Assembly: GCA_026874595.1 (NCBI GenBank)
Contig: CM049308.1
Coordinates: 16,676,001 to 16,740,000, forward strand
DNA from: Sipunculus nudus
Taxonomy: Eukaryota > Annelida > Sipuncula > Golfingiida > Sipunculidae
DNA length: 64,000 nucleotides
Direction: 5' to 3'
The notes under the pieces were generated by a model. It worked only from the letters and a program-made list of their open reading frames with translations, searched no databases and was not told the DNA's origin. Numbering within the stretch: position 1 is the stretch's first letter; each line of letters begins with the position of its first letter. Shown piece after piece: positions 13,201-28,200 of the stretch. The position numbers and the translations under genes are program-made.

Positions 13201-16200
13201 AAATTTTAAATTGTAAATAAAAATATAAACCTGATACACAGTAAAACATTTTTACATTACAGTATCTCTTTAACGATAACCTGTGTATAACTTGTATAAT
13301 ACAGATTCACCAATATTTTCACCAAAAAAAAAGCATTATGTGGAGTATAAATGATTCACGTGTGGTAATATATATTATATATGACTATGATAATACAGCT
13401 ATAACAGTAGTAGAGGATAACAATATCCTGGACCATTACTCAGCATCTCAATGATTCAATGAAGGTGCAAAATATGCTGTTGTTTGTGATTTAGGGTACA
13501 TTTTACTGTGACAGTATTTTTTTTAGTATCCTTTAGACCAAAAGGACAAAGAATATATATTATTCTGCTGGTCAATGAAAATTATCACATATATTTCTTT
13601 CTTGGAAACACAGCATATGTTCACTTACATGCATAATATTTACTAATATTTCACATTTATTCAAACTTGGGCTATCTGTTTATATAAACCTCTATATTAC
13701 ATAATTAATTTTACTATGATGCATATATGTTTATTGATACATTATACAGTACAGATCAAATCTCTTAAATCTTGGAGTTAAAACAAGTTTCATCAGGACA
13801 ACTGCTCTACTATTTGTTTTATCCAGTCTCCATTTTTCTGTAAAATTTGCAGATGCATAATTCAGCCAAATTCCTGCCAATGCTTACTTTGACATACCCA
13901 ATTTTAAACTGATGAGTGCATACTGTTTGGCATGATAATTAACTATGGAATATAAAATATTATGTTGTTCCAATTTTCAACTGTATCAGGGAAACACGAA
14001 CGGTGAAGATTATAGCTCAGTCAGTAGTGATCTACCTTAGCCTTGTAGTGAAACAAAGTTTAGAGTTACTTTTTTTAAGTGAGCTTTCATTATTAACTTG
14101 GTCATCAATGTCTTTATTTGTTTTGAATAGCAGGTTGTCCATGCCAAAGCATTTATTCAAATATTAACAAGTCAGTTAAGCCCAAAGACTGTCTGTAATT
14201 CTGGGGGTGTCTGCCCCTGATGGGTGTCCAGAGTGACGGGTTTACTGTATTTATTCCTACCTCTGGGGGCCTGGAGCCTTTCAGAACTTGTTTTGTTCAT
14301 AAATCCAACTGGATGTAGATCAGGGGAAGTGGGATCAGCCAGATAATCAAACGTACTTGTCCAACCATCAAAATGGATCAGCAGTCGCCCATCTGGTTTT
14401 ATTGAATCTGAATAGATAAATACATTCAGAGTTATATGGTGCTACTTCATACAAGAGTCACATACAGGATCTAGTTATAAATATAGTAATAATAATACAG
14501 GTTCCGGTATAAGTGTTACACAAGGCCTCATTTACAGTAAAAAATCCAGTCCTATGTCACATCTGGTCTGTGGTTATACAATATCTAGTTTTGAGTCACA
14601 TAAGGTATCATTTACAGTCACAAAATCCAGTTCAAAGTCACATAATATCTGGTCTGTTGTAATACAATATTTAGTTTTGAGTCACATAAGGTATCATTTA
14701 CAGTCACAAAATCCAGTTCAAAGTCACATAATATCTGGTCTGTTGTAATACAATATCTGGTTTTGAGTCACATAAGGTATCATTTACAGTCACAAAATCC
14801 ATTTCAAAGTCACATAATATCTGGTCAGTTGTAATACAATATCTGGTTTTGAGTCACATAAGGTATCATTTACAGTCACGAAATCCAGTTCAAAGTCACA
14901 AAATATCTGGTCTGTTGTAATACAATATCTAGTTTTGAGTCACATAAGGTCTCATTTACAGTCACAAAATCCAGTTCAAAGTCACATAATATCTGGTCTG
15001 TTGTAATACAATATCTGGTTTTGAGTCACATAAGGTATCATTTACAGTCACAAAATCCAGTTCAAAGTCACATAATATCTGGTCTGTTGTAATACAATAT
15101 CTGGTTTTGAGTCACATAAGGTATCATTTATAGTCACGAAATCCAGTCCAAAGTCACAAAATATCTGGTCTGTTGTAATACAATATCTAGTTTTGAGTCA
15201 CATAAGGTCTCATTTACAGTCACAAAATCCAGTCTAAAGTCACATAATATCTGGTCTGTTGTAATACAATATCTAGTTTTGAGTCACATAAGGTCTCATT
15301 TACAGTCACAAAATCCAGTCCAAAGTCACAAAATATCTGGTCTGTTGTAATACAATATCTGGTTTTGAGTCACATAAGGTCTCATTTACAGTCACAAAAT
15401 CCAGTCCAAAGTCACATAATATCTGGTCTGTTGTAATACAATATCTAGTTTTGAGCCACACAAGGTATCATTTACAGTCACATAATCCAGTTCAAAGTCA
15501 CATAATATCTGGTCTGTTGTAATACAATATCTAGTTTTGAGCCACACAAGGTATCATTTACAGTCACATAATCCAGTTCAAAGTCACATAATATCTGGTC
15601 TGTTGTAATACAATATCTAGTTTTGAGCCACACAAGGTATCATTTACAGTCACAAAATCCAGTCGAAAGTCACATAATATCTGGTCTGTTGTAATACAAT
15701 ATCTAGTTTTGAGCCACACAAGATATCATTTACAGTCACATAATCCAGTTCAAAGTCACATAATATCTGGTCTGTTGTAATACAATATCTAGTTTTGAGC
15801 CACACAAGGTATCATTTACAGTCACATAATCCAGTTCAAAGTCACATAATATCTGGTCTGTTGTGATACAATATCTAGTTTTGAGTCACATAAGGTATCA
15901 TTTACAGTCACAAAATCCAGTCCAAAGTCACAAAATATCTGGTCTTTGGTTATACATTTTCTAGTTTTGAGTCACACAGGCATCATTTTACAGTCAACCA
16001 TGAACTTCTTCACAGTCATTCACAAGGTATGTTACAGTCACATGGAATCAAGGGTACAGTCACACGTTCAACTCATTGAACCAGACCAGGACTATCTGGG
16101 CAGTCTCATTAATATTGTATCAGACACATTTGCATTTAAAAGTTTGCACAGCTTTGTGCCTACACTTGAGAATTATGCCTTTATTCAGCCTGAGTATTAT

Positions 16201-19200
16201 TTAGCTATTCAGGAAAATCAAAGAAAAGATAGCAAATCACACTTTTGACCTAACCAGTGGTCCTTGGCTGACCTTGATTGTAGACAATTTCAAATTGGTT
16301 TGGGTATGTTCATTTTGAACATGAGTCTAAACACTATCTACAGGTTCAAAAATCGAAGAACAAGACACAATGCCAAACCCATTTTCTGGAGATTCACTAA
16401 AGCTTCTGATGTCATTGGCAAGATAGCTGTACCAAAATGTAATCATGAGAAATACAAATGAATTTATGTGAAACCTCATAGTCTTGTCAAACTCCAATTA
16501 AAAATAAAGTTTCATATTATCTGACACAGATTTACAACAATGCAGACAATGTCCAACAAATAGGAAAAGGCAAAGAAAAGTATGCAAATTATCTAAACCA
16601 TGAATTCTATGTGACCTTAATTACATATTCATTGAATGAATAATCATGAGTAGAGCAGTTGTGAGCAACCAATTAAATTCTGTTGGCAATGTAAACAGTC
16701 CATCACTTGAGAAGCACAAAATGTTCATAACTTGGGCAACTCTCTCAAACAGAACATGTGTCGTGGGTAATAGAATGCCTGTCTTAATGTTTTTCTCATA
16801 TTTTTTTATACAAAGGAGACAGTATGAAATGTTCTAGGCCAAAGTTTGCAGGAGCTTTCTTCCAACTTACCTATTGTGATATATTCATCATTAGAGAACA
16901 GAGATACAGCAATTCCAGCTTATGTTGTCAGTAAATGAGATGTCACAGTCGACTGACCTTTGTGATGTCTTTGTGAGGCCAGTATTATCATATAAACAGC
17001 TCATGCAACCATGGGCATGAGATGCCTTCTGTGTGAGAGCGTTTTTTTTTTTTGTTTATTAGCATAATTAGGCCAGGGCCAGATCATATATACGGACTGA
17101 GGTGGTTAGATCAATTGAGATGAAAATACAGACATGCCATATCTCTGAAATATATGGATGCCCCAAAGGTCTGGTGATAACATTTCCAACAGAAAACATA
17201 CTTACCAACAGTAGCTACACATGTCAGGTGTGGATTTTTCCTATCAAGAGCTTCCAGCTTCATCCCTTCTTCCCATGTCACAGGCTCCCCAGACAGGTTA
17301 GACTGAATGTAATATACTCATCATTATTCTTCTAAACAGAATACAGCTCATCAATATAAATAATCAAAATGTAACAAAGCTAGCTCATAACTGGTTAATC
17401 TAAAAATCAATATAGCCTATCACTGGTTAACTGAAATAGAAATAACATATCACTTGGTAACTTGAATATAATAAAATTCATATGTCTTCCGAAATGCAGT
17501 GTAGCCAAACATCAGGTTAAACAATACAATATGGCTCTTAATTGGTTAATACAGCACAGCTTCTCACTGGCTAATCTAAATACAACACACCTCCTCAGTG
17601 GTTATTTTAAATGCAACAAAGCTCCTCATTGGTTAATTGAAATACAACATAGCTCCTCATTGGTTAATTTAAATGCAACACAATGGGCTGATCGTAAAAA
17701 TGTAACCCTTGCAAAAATGACAATGTCAAATTTGCAAAATTTTAACCGAGCAAATATGAGGCCAACCAGAGGATTTTGTGACAACGTTGACTCAAGTATT
17801 AATAAGTTATGACAGCTGGTTAACCAAATGGTCTAAATGGCTGGGTCTCTGATCCGTTGCATGGTCTAATACAATTGGGCAAAGCGGTTTGGCCAAACCA
17901 GTTTGGTGCATTCACACAAGCATCTAGCACCAATGTGTGTTGAGTACATTTCACATGTGGAACAATGTAACAACCTGCTGACACAAGCATTTGGGCTTAT
18001 GCTGTGACCAAGATGCTGTTTGAAAATTGGGTCCAAATAGTTTCAAAGAATTCACACGAGAGTTAAGTAAACATTTTCAAAACGGTTTGAGAATAGTTTG
18101 CATTTGCCATGTGAACACATGGTCTCAGTCTTGGTTCATATGGTCCCAGTCTCAGATTAGCTAGTCTTGACTGCATGAATGTAATTTACCACCCCTACAA
18201 CAGCTGAAATATTGTAATCTAGCTGCCTCATACCAGTTAGTGAAGGGAGAACTCACCTCTTGCAACCTGCAGTCCAGCAAAAATGTGGTCTGTTTAACAG
18301 GTTTGAAGTATGGACGATAATCATATGAATCCACATCTACACTGTACAAGGTCTCTCCCACAGACACGAAGTGAAGCTTCCACTGACCCTGATATACCAA
18401 TATACAATTACATAGTTATATAACAATAAAACACACACAAAGAATGGTGATGTATAATGTATTACACCATGAAGACGACCTTGGTAAAAACACATAAACA
18501 CGAAACTTGAATGTCCTTCGCTTGGAGAAACAATGCAACAATAATCCACTTTAATGCTTGGCAGAAATGTTGTCTTAAAGTAAACGTGTTAAGATCTGAA
18601 GCCCTGCTGATGAGAAATGTGCATGTGTAATGGACAATAGACAATAGCTGATTTACAGTCTAAGCTTAAACAATTAAACAAAGGAATGAAGCTGGGGTTA
18701 TTTCATAAACTATGAATAAAACTTCATTAATAAGGATACAGGTACAGGATTACAATTTATCAATACATGATGTATACAATTACAATGACTTTTAATGTTT
18801 AGACTTAATTTAGTGCTGATATTTTAACAATTGAAATTTCATTATAAAAACAGGCTCCCCAGCTGCATGCATCCACTTTTAGATTTTGACATGAGAACCA
18901 GATTGGGTTATATTTCTGATTACCCTCTCGTAATGAAAATAATGTATATTCACTTTTTCAAACATTTAAATGAAAGCCATGGACTGGTAATCACATTACT
19001 GTCTGACATGTACTTGCTGACCTTTTGGTCACTTGTCATGAGGATCTGGATGTGCTGGAGATCCTTGGGAGCTGTGAACAGATCTTGGTTGTCCTTGGTT
19101 ATGGTCCCTGTTTCCATGTTGATCAGCACAGTCTTATTGTTACGACTGAAAAAAATTTGGAACAAGTGTCAATCTGTGATTTCACACATCTGGAAAATTG

Positions 19201-22200
19201 GTCAATGTCCAAAGTCCCATGAGTGCCAAACGACTGGATTTCTCTTTTATGACTGTGTATGTACACACTACATACATGCTCCACAAATGCATCCACAAAA
19301 ACATACCGAAACAGAAGGTGAGCAAGTCAGATGATTTAGAGATGACATAAAAAGTTTTGATATGGTTACATTCTGATGTGTAACAATAGATTTTTAATGG
19401 AAAACAGAGGTTCAACCTTTATTTCTCAGAGGAACAAGGACACAATAACCCAGTTTCAGGTTTGTAAGAGACCTTAGGTACATCTAAGTGTATGTCAAAT
19501 TTCAAATTTGTAGGTCCAATGGTGTCAAAACAAGTTTACAGACTTCTAACAGACAGATGGATGAATGGAAAACACTTGGTGACCGCTACAGCTCCAATGA
19601 CTTTCAGTCAGCTAAAATAAGAAAAAAATATAAATACATAGACTGCTTTTCTATCAGCCAAACTCACATGATCCCAACACAGATTCCTCTGCCCAGGAGT
19701 AAACAGACTTCAAATGATGAGAAGTTGGTAGGGTTCATGCTCTTCTTTACATTGAATGGCTGTGTGTTTGGCATCACCGTGATCCAGTTACCTTTGACCT
19801 GTACTCCTGAGACTAGACTGATTCCCTCTTCGGGACTCATCTTGGGACAAAGTGTCTGCTTCATATGCTGGAACAAAATAAACAGAATATGACTATAAAA
19901 AGTTATTTGTTTTCTTTTTAAAAATATAGTCCTTTGTAGCCTGGTATATGTACATCTTTTTTATTTTTCTCTTTCCAAAATTCTAAATTTAAAAAAAAAG
20001 CTCTTTAATTGTCATCTGAATGAAACAGCCATAAACCAAAGTATGTAATGTAATGTAATTTCCTATTTTGAATGTAAATTTAGTTTTAAAAACAAAATAC
20101 AGTGCAAGATATATATTCCCAATCAGCTTGACATTCAGTACTCATTGGCCAAGGTCTGATCATGTCTGCTACTCATCCCCACAGGAATGACCATGTCTGC
20201 TACTGATAAAAAGAAGACTTGTCATTAGTGGTAGGCCGATCATCGAGTTTTTTCGAAAGTCAGTCAGTTTGCTCCCTCTTTCAAGCGCTCGATTACCAAA
20301 GGCAACTATCGATTACTTTGTACTCATGACTGTTTTTACCAGAATGTCTTTATGTTATAGGCAAAAATTACCCTTCCATTTTTTACAACATTCCGCGCTT
20401 CATGTAATGACCTGTGTTCCCAAATAACCTCCATATATAACTGAGTATGACACGGTAGATGAGAGAACGGAGGACTTATTAAACCTCTGTGAACTGGCAG
20501 GGAGCTGCAGAATTAACGGAGAGTTTTCTAATGAAATATTCATAGCAAAATATGGGCGGTATGGCATTAAAATGCTCAATAATTCTCCAGGTCTATGCCA
20601 ATTTTGCGAGATTCTCTTAGAAATAATCTCCTCAACTGATGTCAGGTGTCACTGCCGCATGAGTAATTATATTTTTAGCTTTCAATTACTTTTTTTTAAT
20701 TTTTACCAAAAATTATATGGGCCTGTAATTTTTCTGGCAGTCCTGTGAAACCAGTATGCATGTCGGCAGTCATCATAATTGTTTTAAAATGAAAGTCCTT
20801 GCTGGTTGTGAAGTTAAAATGATACGCGGGGGCATTCATGAGGGCCAGCAAGTAGATGTCCTGGACTGTGGTTTAATTCTTGATTACTATAATTAATTAA
20901 AATGAAACTTTGAATAGCATATCTTAGTGATAAAAGGAAAATATAAAAAAAGCAAAAAACTTCTTTTCATCAGGTAGAATTACTAAGACATGCGAGCTGG
21001 GTTAAGAGAGTACAGTTTCACAGATAATTGCACATTTCTTTATTTTTGTCTGAACCGATTAATAATCGATCATCGATCGGTTTGTCCAAACCGATGATCG
21101 ATTATGAAAAAGGAACCGACTCCCACCACTAATTGTCATGTCTGCTGGTTGGCCCTGCAGGACTGCTCATGTCTGCTACCCTTCCCCAGAGGACTGATCA
21201 TGTCTGCTACTTACCCACAGAGGAGTTGTCATGTCTGCTACTCATCCCTACAGGACTGACAATGCCTGCTACTGACAAAAAGAGGACTTGTCATATCTGC
21301 TGGTCGGCCCTGCAGGGGCTGGTCATGTCTGCTACCCTTCCCTAGAGGACTGATCATTCTACTACTTACACGCAGAGGCTTTACTATGTCAGCTACTCAC
21401 CCATAGGGGCCTGATCATGTCTGCAGCCAGACCACACACCAGGCACCTGTCTTCTCCTTCACAGCCCTTCATTTTATGGCCAGTCCGTACCCCAGAATAA
21501 GGCACCATTGCTATTAAACAATACATGAAAGAAATTAATTCTGCATGACTGGTATTGATAGGGAACTAAATTCAGCATCCGTCAAAATTTTCCATTTTAT
21601 ATTATAATTTTTCTTAATCAAGTTTGTGTTGCTACACTTATTATTCAACAAAAAGATAAAATAAACCAGCAACCTACAGTTATGAAATTATGTTGAAAGA
21701 AAAAGTTGATCATCAGTAAAACTCAGAATGAAGAGGGATAATAAAACAGATGCTGTGTCATGACCTTTCAATCACAATTCATTAATGTAACATAATAGAG
21801 AAGGCATTTAACAATATAATCACAGTGTTATTTTATGTATAATTTGAACACACACAAAAGAAGAGCTTTCATGGATTTATTATAGGCTTAAATATGTATT
21901 AGTATTCACCTTTGTTGAACTGCATATCTTTCCCTGGGAGAGTTCTCTGAAACACATGAGAATAAAAAGAGAGGGTGAAGATATACATAGTTTATCCCTT
22001 GGAGTTTAAAACTGTTCAAAGATAAATTCTACAGCTGAGATGTACTATATTACAGACAAGTGGTTAATACTGAAAAGTCCTTGGTTCAAACCCTGCTTGT
22101 CCAATGAAAAAATGGTGAGAACATGATAGAACCTGTTTTGTTCTGTTGTCTTGACAACAAGGTCTTACATCTGGATTATTCCCAGCCGAATGAAAACAAA

Positions 22201-25200
22201 ATTTACCTTTGGTCCATTGAACTTCTGGTAGGCAATACTTCGTACTGCTAGGCAATGTTCCACCACTGTTTCACCCTTCTCCAGTAAGGCACACAGTATA
22301 CCAGTCACCCCTTTAATATTCCCAGGTGAGGGTAAGTCCACATCTATTGTTATTGTGGTTGTTTCTGAAAAGACCCACCAATAATACAAGTTCAATTGGG
22401 TACTGAAGCATATATACAGGTAACTGTACCTCATTTGCTTAACAGTGTCATCTAGTGTTCAAAATTTTAAAATTAAAGGAGCCTATTCTGATATCTGACA
22501 TCTATGAACTATAGATAATTCTTCCATTCTTTCAGAAAAATAGGCTAGAAAATGCCAATTTCACAACACAGAGCTTTTTCTTTTGTTTATATTGATGTGT
22601 TAATAACATGTTGGGGCCCAAAATAACCTAGCAGTTTTGCAAATGGCATTTTACAGGTAGTGATTTTTTAACTTCTGCACATATCCAACCAACAACCTCC
22701 AGTTACATGTTTTTTTTTTTCTGTTTGTCAACATGGCTGCAGGTGCATTGCTGACAAACAGTTTGCTGATAAACAAGATCATTCATTTGTCAAAGAGGCA
22801 TCATAAGAACTTTGTTTAGAAGGAATTACCTACAGTTTATTAAAATAAATGCATAATAGGCCAAAAATCTCATAAATTCTACAGATAATGCAGTTGAAAA
22901 GTTAGCTTAAACACAAAACTTCTACATGAATCATATTCTTTTTTCAACCACAACAAAACGCAGCTTTTCTACAGAATTGCTTCTCCTTATTTTACGCATC
23001 CCATTTTTTTTACACATGAGCACCATGTCCTCCACATTCATTTGCCAATTGCTGCTCATGCCTCAGCCTCATCAAAGAAATCATTGTGATTACAGGCACA
23101 GATCCAGGATTTATTTTCAGAGGGGAGTCGGAAGATGTCTGGCCACAGACCATACATATTTATATTTGTTACAGTCAATGTGTAAAATCAGTCAATTTGT
23201 AAATTGCCTGAAATGTTCAGTCAATTTACAAATTGCTTGATTCGACCAGCCAATTTATAAAATGACTGAACGGTTCAGGCACTTAACAAATTGACTGAAA
23301 AACCAATAAGTTTATTTGACATATTGAATAAAATGATATGAAACAGTCCTTTGTTTCATATATCTAATTATTATGATATAATTAGTGGTGCTGATTAGTA
23401 TCTGAGGTAATAATGGAAATGATACATCTAGAGATGGCCCACTAATACCTTTTAGACATTCTTTACCTACAAAAAGAAGTTGTATAAAGTTTTACTTCTG
23501 CATACCTTTATTTCTGCCGTCATCTTTACTTTTGATTTCCATGACAACCCCTGAGATGTCAGTAAGAAGGACACGGTTGCGGCAGGTAACTAAGCTCATG
23601 ACAGGCCATTTGGTTGCTAGGATGTGATGCAGCACTGCTGTGATGATGGAATCAGAGATTGAGTGTACCATTCTGTATGAGGTCTTGATGGAGTAGCATG
23701 AATTTGGTTCTGGCAAGAAGTGATCCTTAAATGAAGAAGGAAAGTGATATTATAAACAAGCTGCTTATATATTTAGTATATACTTATAGACATTATATGC
23801 AGATATCCCAAGCCAAGATGTTACCTCTCCATAGTGCTGAGAAGATTTGTCAGTAGTCTTTTAAGATTATTTCAGTAGCAGACGCAAAATAACTTAACAA
23901 GTCCAAATTTTTACTTCTGAACAAATAAGGACATATATCAGAAAGAGGATTTTGACTACAAAATGTAGATCTTCATATTCCTAGCCTTTATATGTCAACT
24001 AACATTATCCCCGCCCCCAAGGAAAATATTAAAACTCAAGTTGCAAACACCTCATTATCCAAAAATGAATCTCCATTTAGACCTCTGATAAGTGACCTAT
24101 GATTAACTGGCCTATTTTCAACTGGCCTTTGTTTAACTGGTACATCACACTGAATTGTCTGCTACATTCTCTTCATTTTTTTTTTGGCAGCTTTGACACT
24201 TAATTTGCAGATTCATATTTCTTCAATGGATTTATTTTCTGATATTTTCCCTTTGTTACTACCTTCTTTTCTGGTTTTATAACTCAAAAAAAAGTATACA
24301 TCCAAAGAGGTTGTGGACTGAATCAGCAGCAGTAATCCAAAATCATCTCTGCTATGATGGTGGCAGGCTTTGGTATTGCTGTGGCTGGTTCAGTTCACAG
24401 CCACTTGAGATTAAACAAGTGACCCATGGGTCATGACGCTCAGCTTACTGGGAAGAGATTCACAAAAGGAAATTTTATCACCAGAATGGTAGTATATACC
24501 CATTCAACTGAAGCATCAAACAGATTAACCAACAGGCCAAGATTTAGTCTGTATTTATATATCTCAAAAATAGAGAAAAATGTGTAAACTTTTAAAACTA
24601 GAATACGGGTAACCGACAAGTGACTACATGTATCTGCCAAAATCGGATAGTGAGGCATGGATTGAGTGGCAAGGGGAAATAGAGTGAGGTATGTTGCATA
24701 TTAGCATGGATGTCTGCAGCCTAAATGTGTATGTAGGTTGTGCCACCTACCACAAATCCAGAAATCTGTCCAAGCTGTATACACCTGCAAAATTTTAGGC
24801 AGAAAAGTCAAACCACTACATGTATATGAGCGATTTTTGCCCATGGCAGACAAACAGACAAACACCGTGCAAAAATCTTTGCAGGTAACCCCTCCAGTTT
24901 TGTGTATGATAAAGACCTATGTGAGATCTAAACACATGCACAATTTTGGCCCAATCGGTCAAATGGTTCCTGAGATATGAGCTTGGATGTGTCCAGCGTT
25001 AACTAGAATGTAGGTGGCGCCACCTGTCATAAAATCAAGAAAGCTGTCCACGATGTATAAACCTGCAAAATTTTAGGCAGTTATGTCGAACCACTACAGA
25101 GAAATGAGTAATTTTAGGCCACGGCAGACTAACAGACAGACGCTGTGCAAACATTGTTACAGGTGGCTCCACCATTTTTTGTGTATGTTACAGAGCTATC

Positions 25201-28200
25201 AAAGGGCTACATTTGTATAAATTTTATTTCCTGATCAGTCAAACGGTTCCCGAGATATAAGCTTGGATGTCATCAGCATGAACGTGAACATAAGTGGCGC
25301 CACCTGTCATAAAATCAAGAAAGCTATCCTGGATGTATACACATGACGAATTTCAGGTGAATTAGTCAATTCACTGCAGAGATATGAGTGATTTTAACCC
25401 AAGGCAGATGAACAGATGGACACTGTGCAAACATGGTTACAGGTGGCGCCACCATTTTTTGTGTATGTTAAAAAGCAATCCAAGGGCTACATTTGTATCA
25501 ATTTTATTTCCTGATCGGTCAAACGGTTCCCAAGATATGAGGGTTTATGAGTGGAAACAGACCCACAAATGGACACTGGATAGAGAGGAAAGGTCAGAGG
25601 TCAATGCAAATTGGTTAGGCACCAGTTCACATGTGACCCGATAATAGGTGTAAGTTTGGGAAAAATCGGTCCATTAGTCTCTGAGGAGCTCGCTGGAAAC
25701 GAACGCCGCCACGGCGGAGGAACTCGGTCAAAAACATAGTATCCCCAAAACTTCGTTTTGGCGGATACAAAAATACAGGTGGCTCCACCAGTCTGCAGAA
25801 ACTAATAAAAACACTTAATGGTCAATATCCATGCAAAAAATCATGGTGATCTCTGCATTAGTTGTTCAGATACTTCAGTTTTTGTATCAAATTGTCCATT
25901 ATTCTGAGGGATACTTCGGAGTCCTATAGCTTGAAGGATATGGGTAACAGAGACCTAATTTCAAGTTTCCACCGGCACCTTTCATGGGCCTCCTTTCATG
26001 ACAAGAATGAAGATTCTAGGTCCAGTTGTTGCAATTTGTATCCTGTTGACAGATAACCACATCTTTAGAGGTCTCAAAAAAAAGAAAAAAATTCGTAAAA
26101 ATTTGAAAAAAAAATAGAGGTGGCACACCCAGTCTGCAGAAACTGATGGAACAGCTCATGATCAATATGTATGCCGAAAATCATGACCATCAGTGTTGTA
26201 GTTATTGAAATACTGCAGTTTTTGTATCAAATTTTCCATTATTCATGGGGGGGGGGTATTTTGGACCCATACAGCTTAAAGAATATGGGTAACAGAGACC
26301 TAATTTCAAGTTTCCATGGAGACTTTTCATGGGTCTCCCTGTGTGTCAAGAATGAAGATTCTTGGTCCAGTTTTTATGATTTGTGCCCTGTTAACAGATG
26401 TTCATATCTTTAAAGGTCTCAAAAATACAGAAAAATTTCGTAAAAAAAAACGAACAAATACAGGTGGTGCCACCAGTCTGCAGAAACTTATGAAACACTC
26501 CATGTTCAATATCCATGCAAACAATTATGGTTATCTCTGCATTAGTTGTTCAGATACTTTAGCTTTTGTATCAAATTTTCCATTATTCTGAGCTGTACTT
26601 TGGAGTGCCATAGCTCAAAGGATATGGGTAACAGAGACCAAATTTCAGGTTTCCATGGAGACTTATCATGGGTCTCCCTGTGTGTCAAGAACGAAGATTC
26701 TAGGTCCAGTCGTTACGATTTGTACCCTGTTGACAGATAACTACATCCTTAAAGGTCTCAAAAATGGAGAAAACGATTCGTGAACATTGAAAAATACAGG
26801 TGGCGCCACCAGTCTGCACAAACTGATGAAACATCTCATGATCAATATGTATGTCGAAAATCATGACCATCAGTGATGTAGTTAATGAGATATTGAAGTT
26901 TTTGTATGAAATTTTTGACTATTCTGGGGGGTAATTTTGGGCCCCATAGCTCAAAGGATATGGGTAACAGAGGCCTAATTTCTGGTTTCCATGGAGACTT
27001 TTCATAGGTCTCTCAGTCTGTCGAAAATGAAGATTCTAGGTCCAGTCGTTACGATTTGTGCCACGCTAACAGATGACAGCATCTTCAAAGGTCTCAAAAA
27101 TAGAGGAAAAAATCGTAAAAAATCAAACAGTACAGGTGGCGCCACCAGTCTGCAGGAACTGATCGAACATCTCATGATCAATATGTATGCCAAAAATGAA
27201 GACCATCAGTGATGTAGTTATTGAGATATTGAAGTTTTTGTATGAAATTTTTTACTATTCTGGGGGGTACTTTGGGGCCCGATAGCTCAAAGGATATGGG
27301 TAACAGAGACCTAATTTCTGGTTTCCAAGGAGATTTTTCATGGACCTCTCAGTGTGTCAAGAATTAAGATTCTAAGTCCAGTCTTTATGATTTGTGCCTT
27401 GTTAACAGATGTTCACATTTTTAAAGGTCTCAAAAATAGAGAAAAAAATTCGTAAAAAATTGAAAAATACAGGTGGCGCCACCAGTCTGCAGGAAGTGAT
27501 GTAACATCTCATGATCAATATGTAAGCCAAAAATCATGACCATCAGTCAAGTAGTTAATGAGATATTGAAGTTTTTGTATGAAATTTTTGACTTTTCTGG
27601 GAGGTACTTTGGGGCCACATAGCTCGAAGGATATGGGTAACAGAGACCAAATTTCAGGTTTCCATGGAGACTTATCATGGGTCTCCCTGTGTGTCAAGAA
27701 CGAAGATTCTAGGTCCAGTCGTTACGATTTGTACCCTGTTGACAGATAACTACATCCTTAAAGGTCTCAAAAATGGAGAAAACAATTCGTGAACATTGAA
27801 AAATACAGGTGGCGCCACCAGTCTGCAAAAACTGATGAAACATCTCATGATCAATATGTATGTCGAAAATCATGACCATCAGTGATGTAGTTAATGAGAT
27901 ATTGAAGTTTTTGTATGAAATTTTTGACTATTCTGGGGGGTAATTTTTCGGCCCCATAGCTCGAAGGATATGGGTAACAGAGACCTAATTTCTGGTTTCC
28001 ATGGAGACTTTTCATAGGTCTCTCAGTGTGTCGAAAATGAAGATTCTAGGTCCAGTCGTTACGATTTGTGCCACGCTAACAGATGACAGCATCCTCAAAG
28101 GTCTCAAAAATAGAGGAAAAAATCGTAAAAAATCAAACGGTACAGTTGGCGCCACCAGTCTGCAGGAACTGATCGAACATCTCATGATCAATATGTATGC

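Noticed and set aside
13990-14060. tRNA gene suggested by TATAGCTCAGTCAGTAG
   Set aside because: It resembles an A-box but no T-arm or acceptor pairing follows at the right distance.
14554-14748. Coding frame of 64 codons on the plus strand
   Set aside because: It reads through the 86-bp tandem repeat and its open length reflects the unit, not a protein.
22020-22180. tRNA-like sequence with GGTTCAAACCC B-box
   Set aside because: No cloverleaf could be folded by eye. At best a degraded SINE head.
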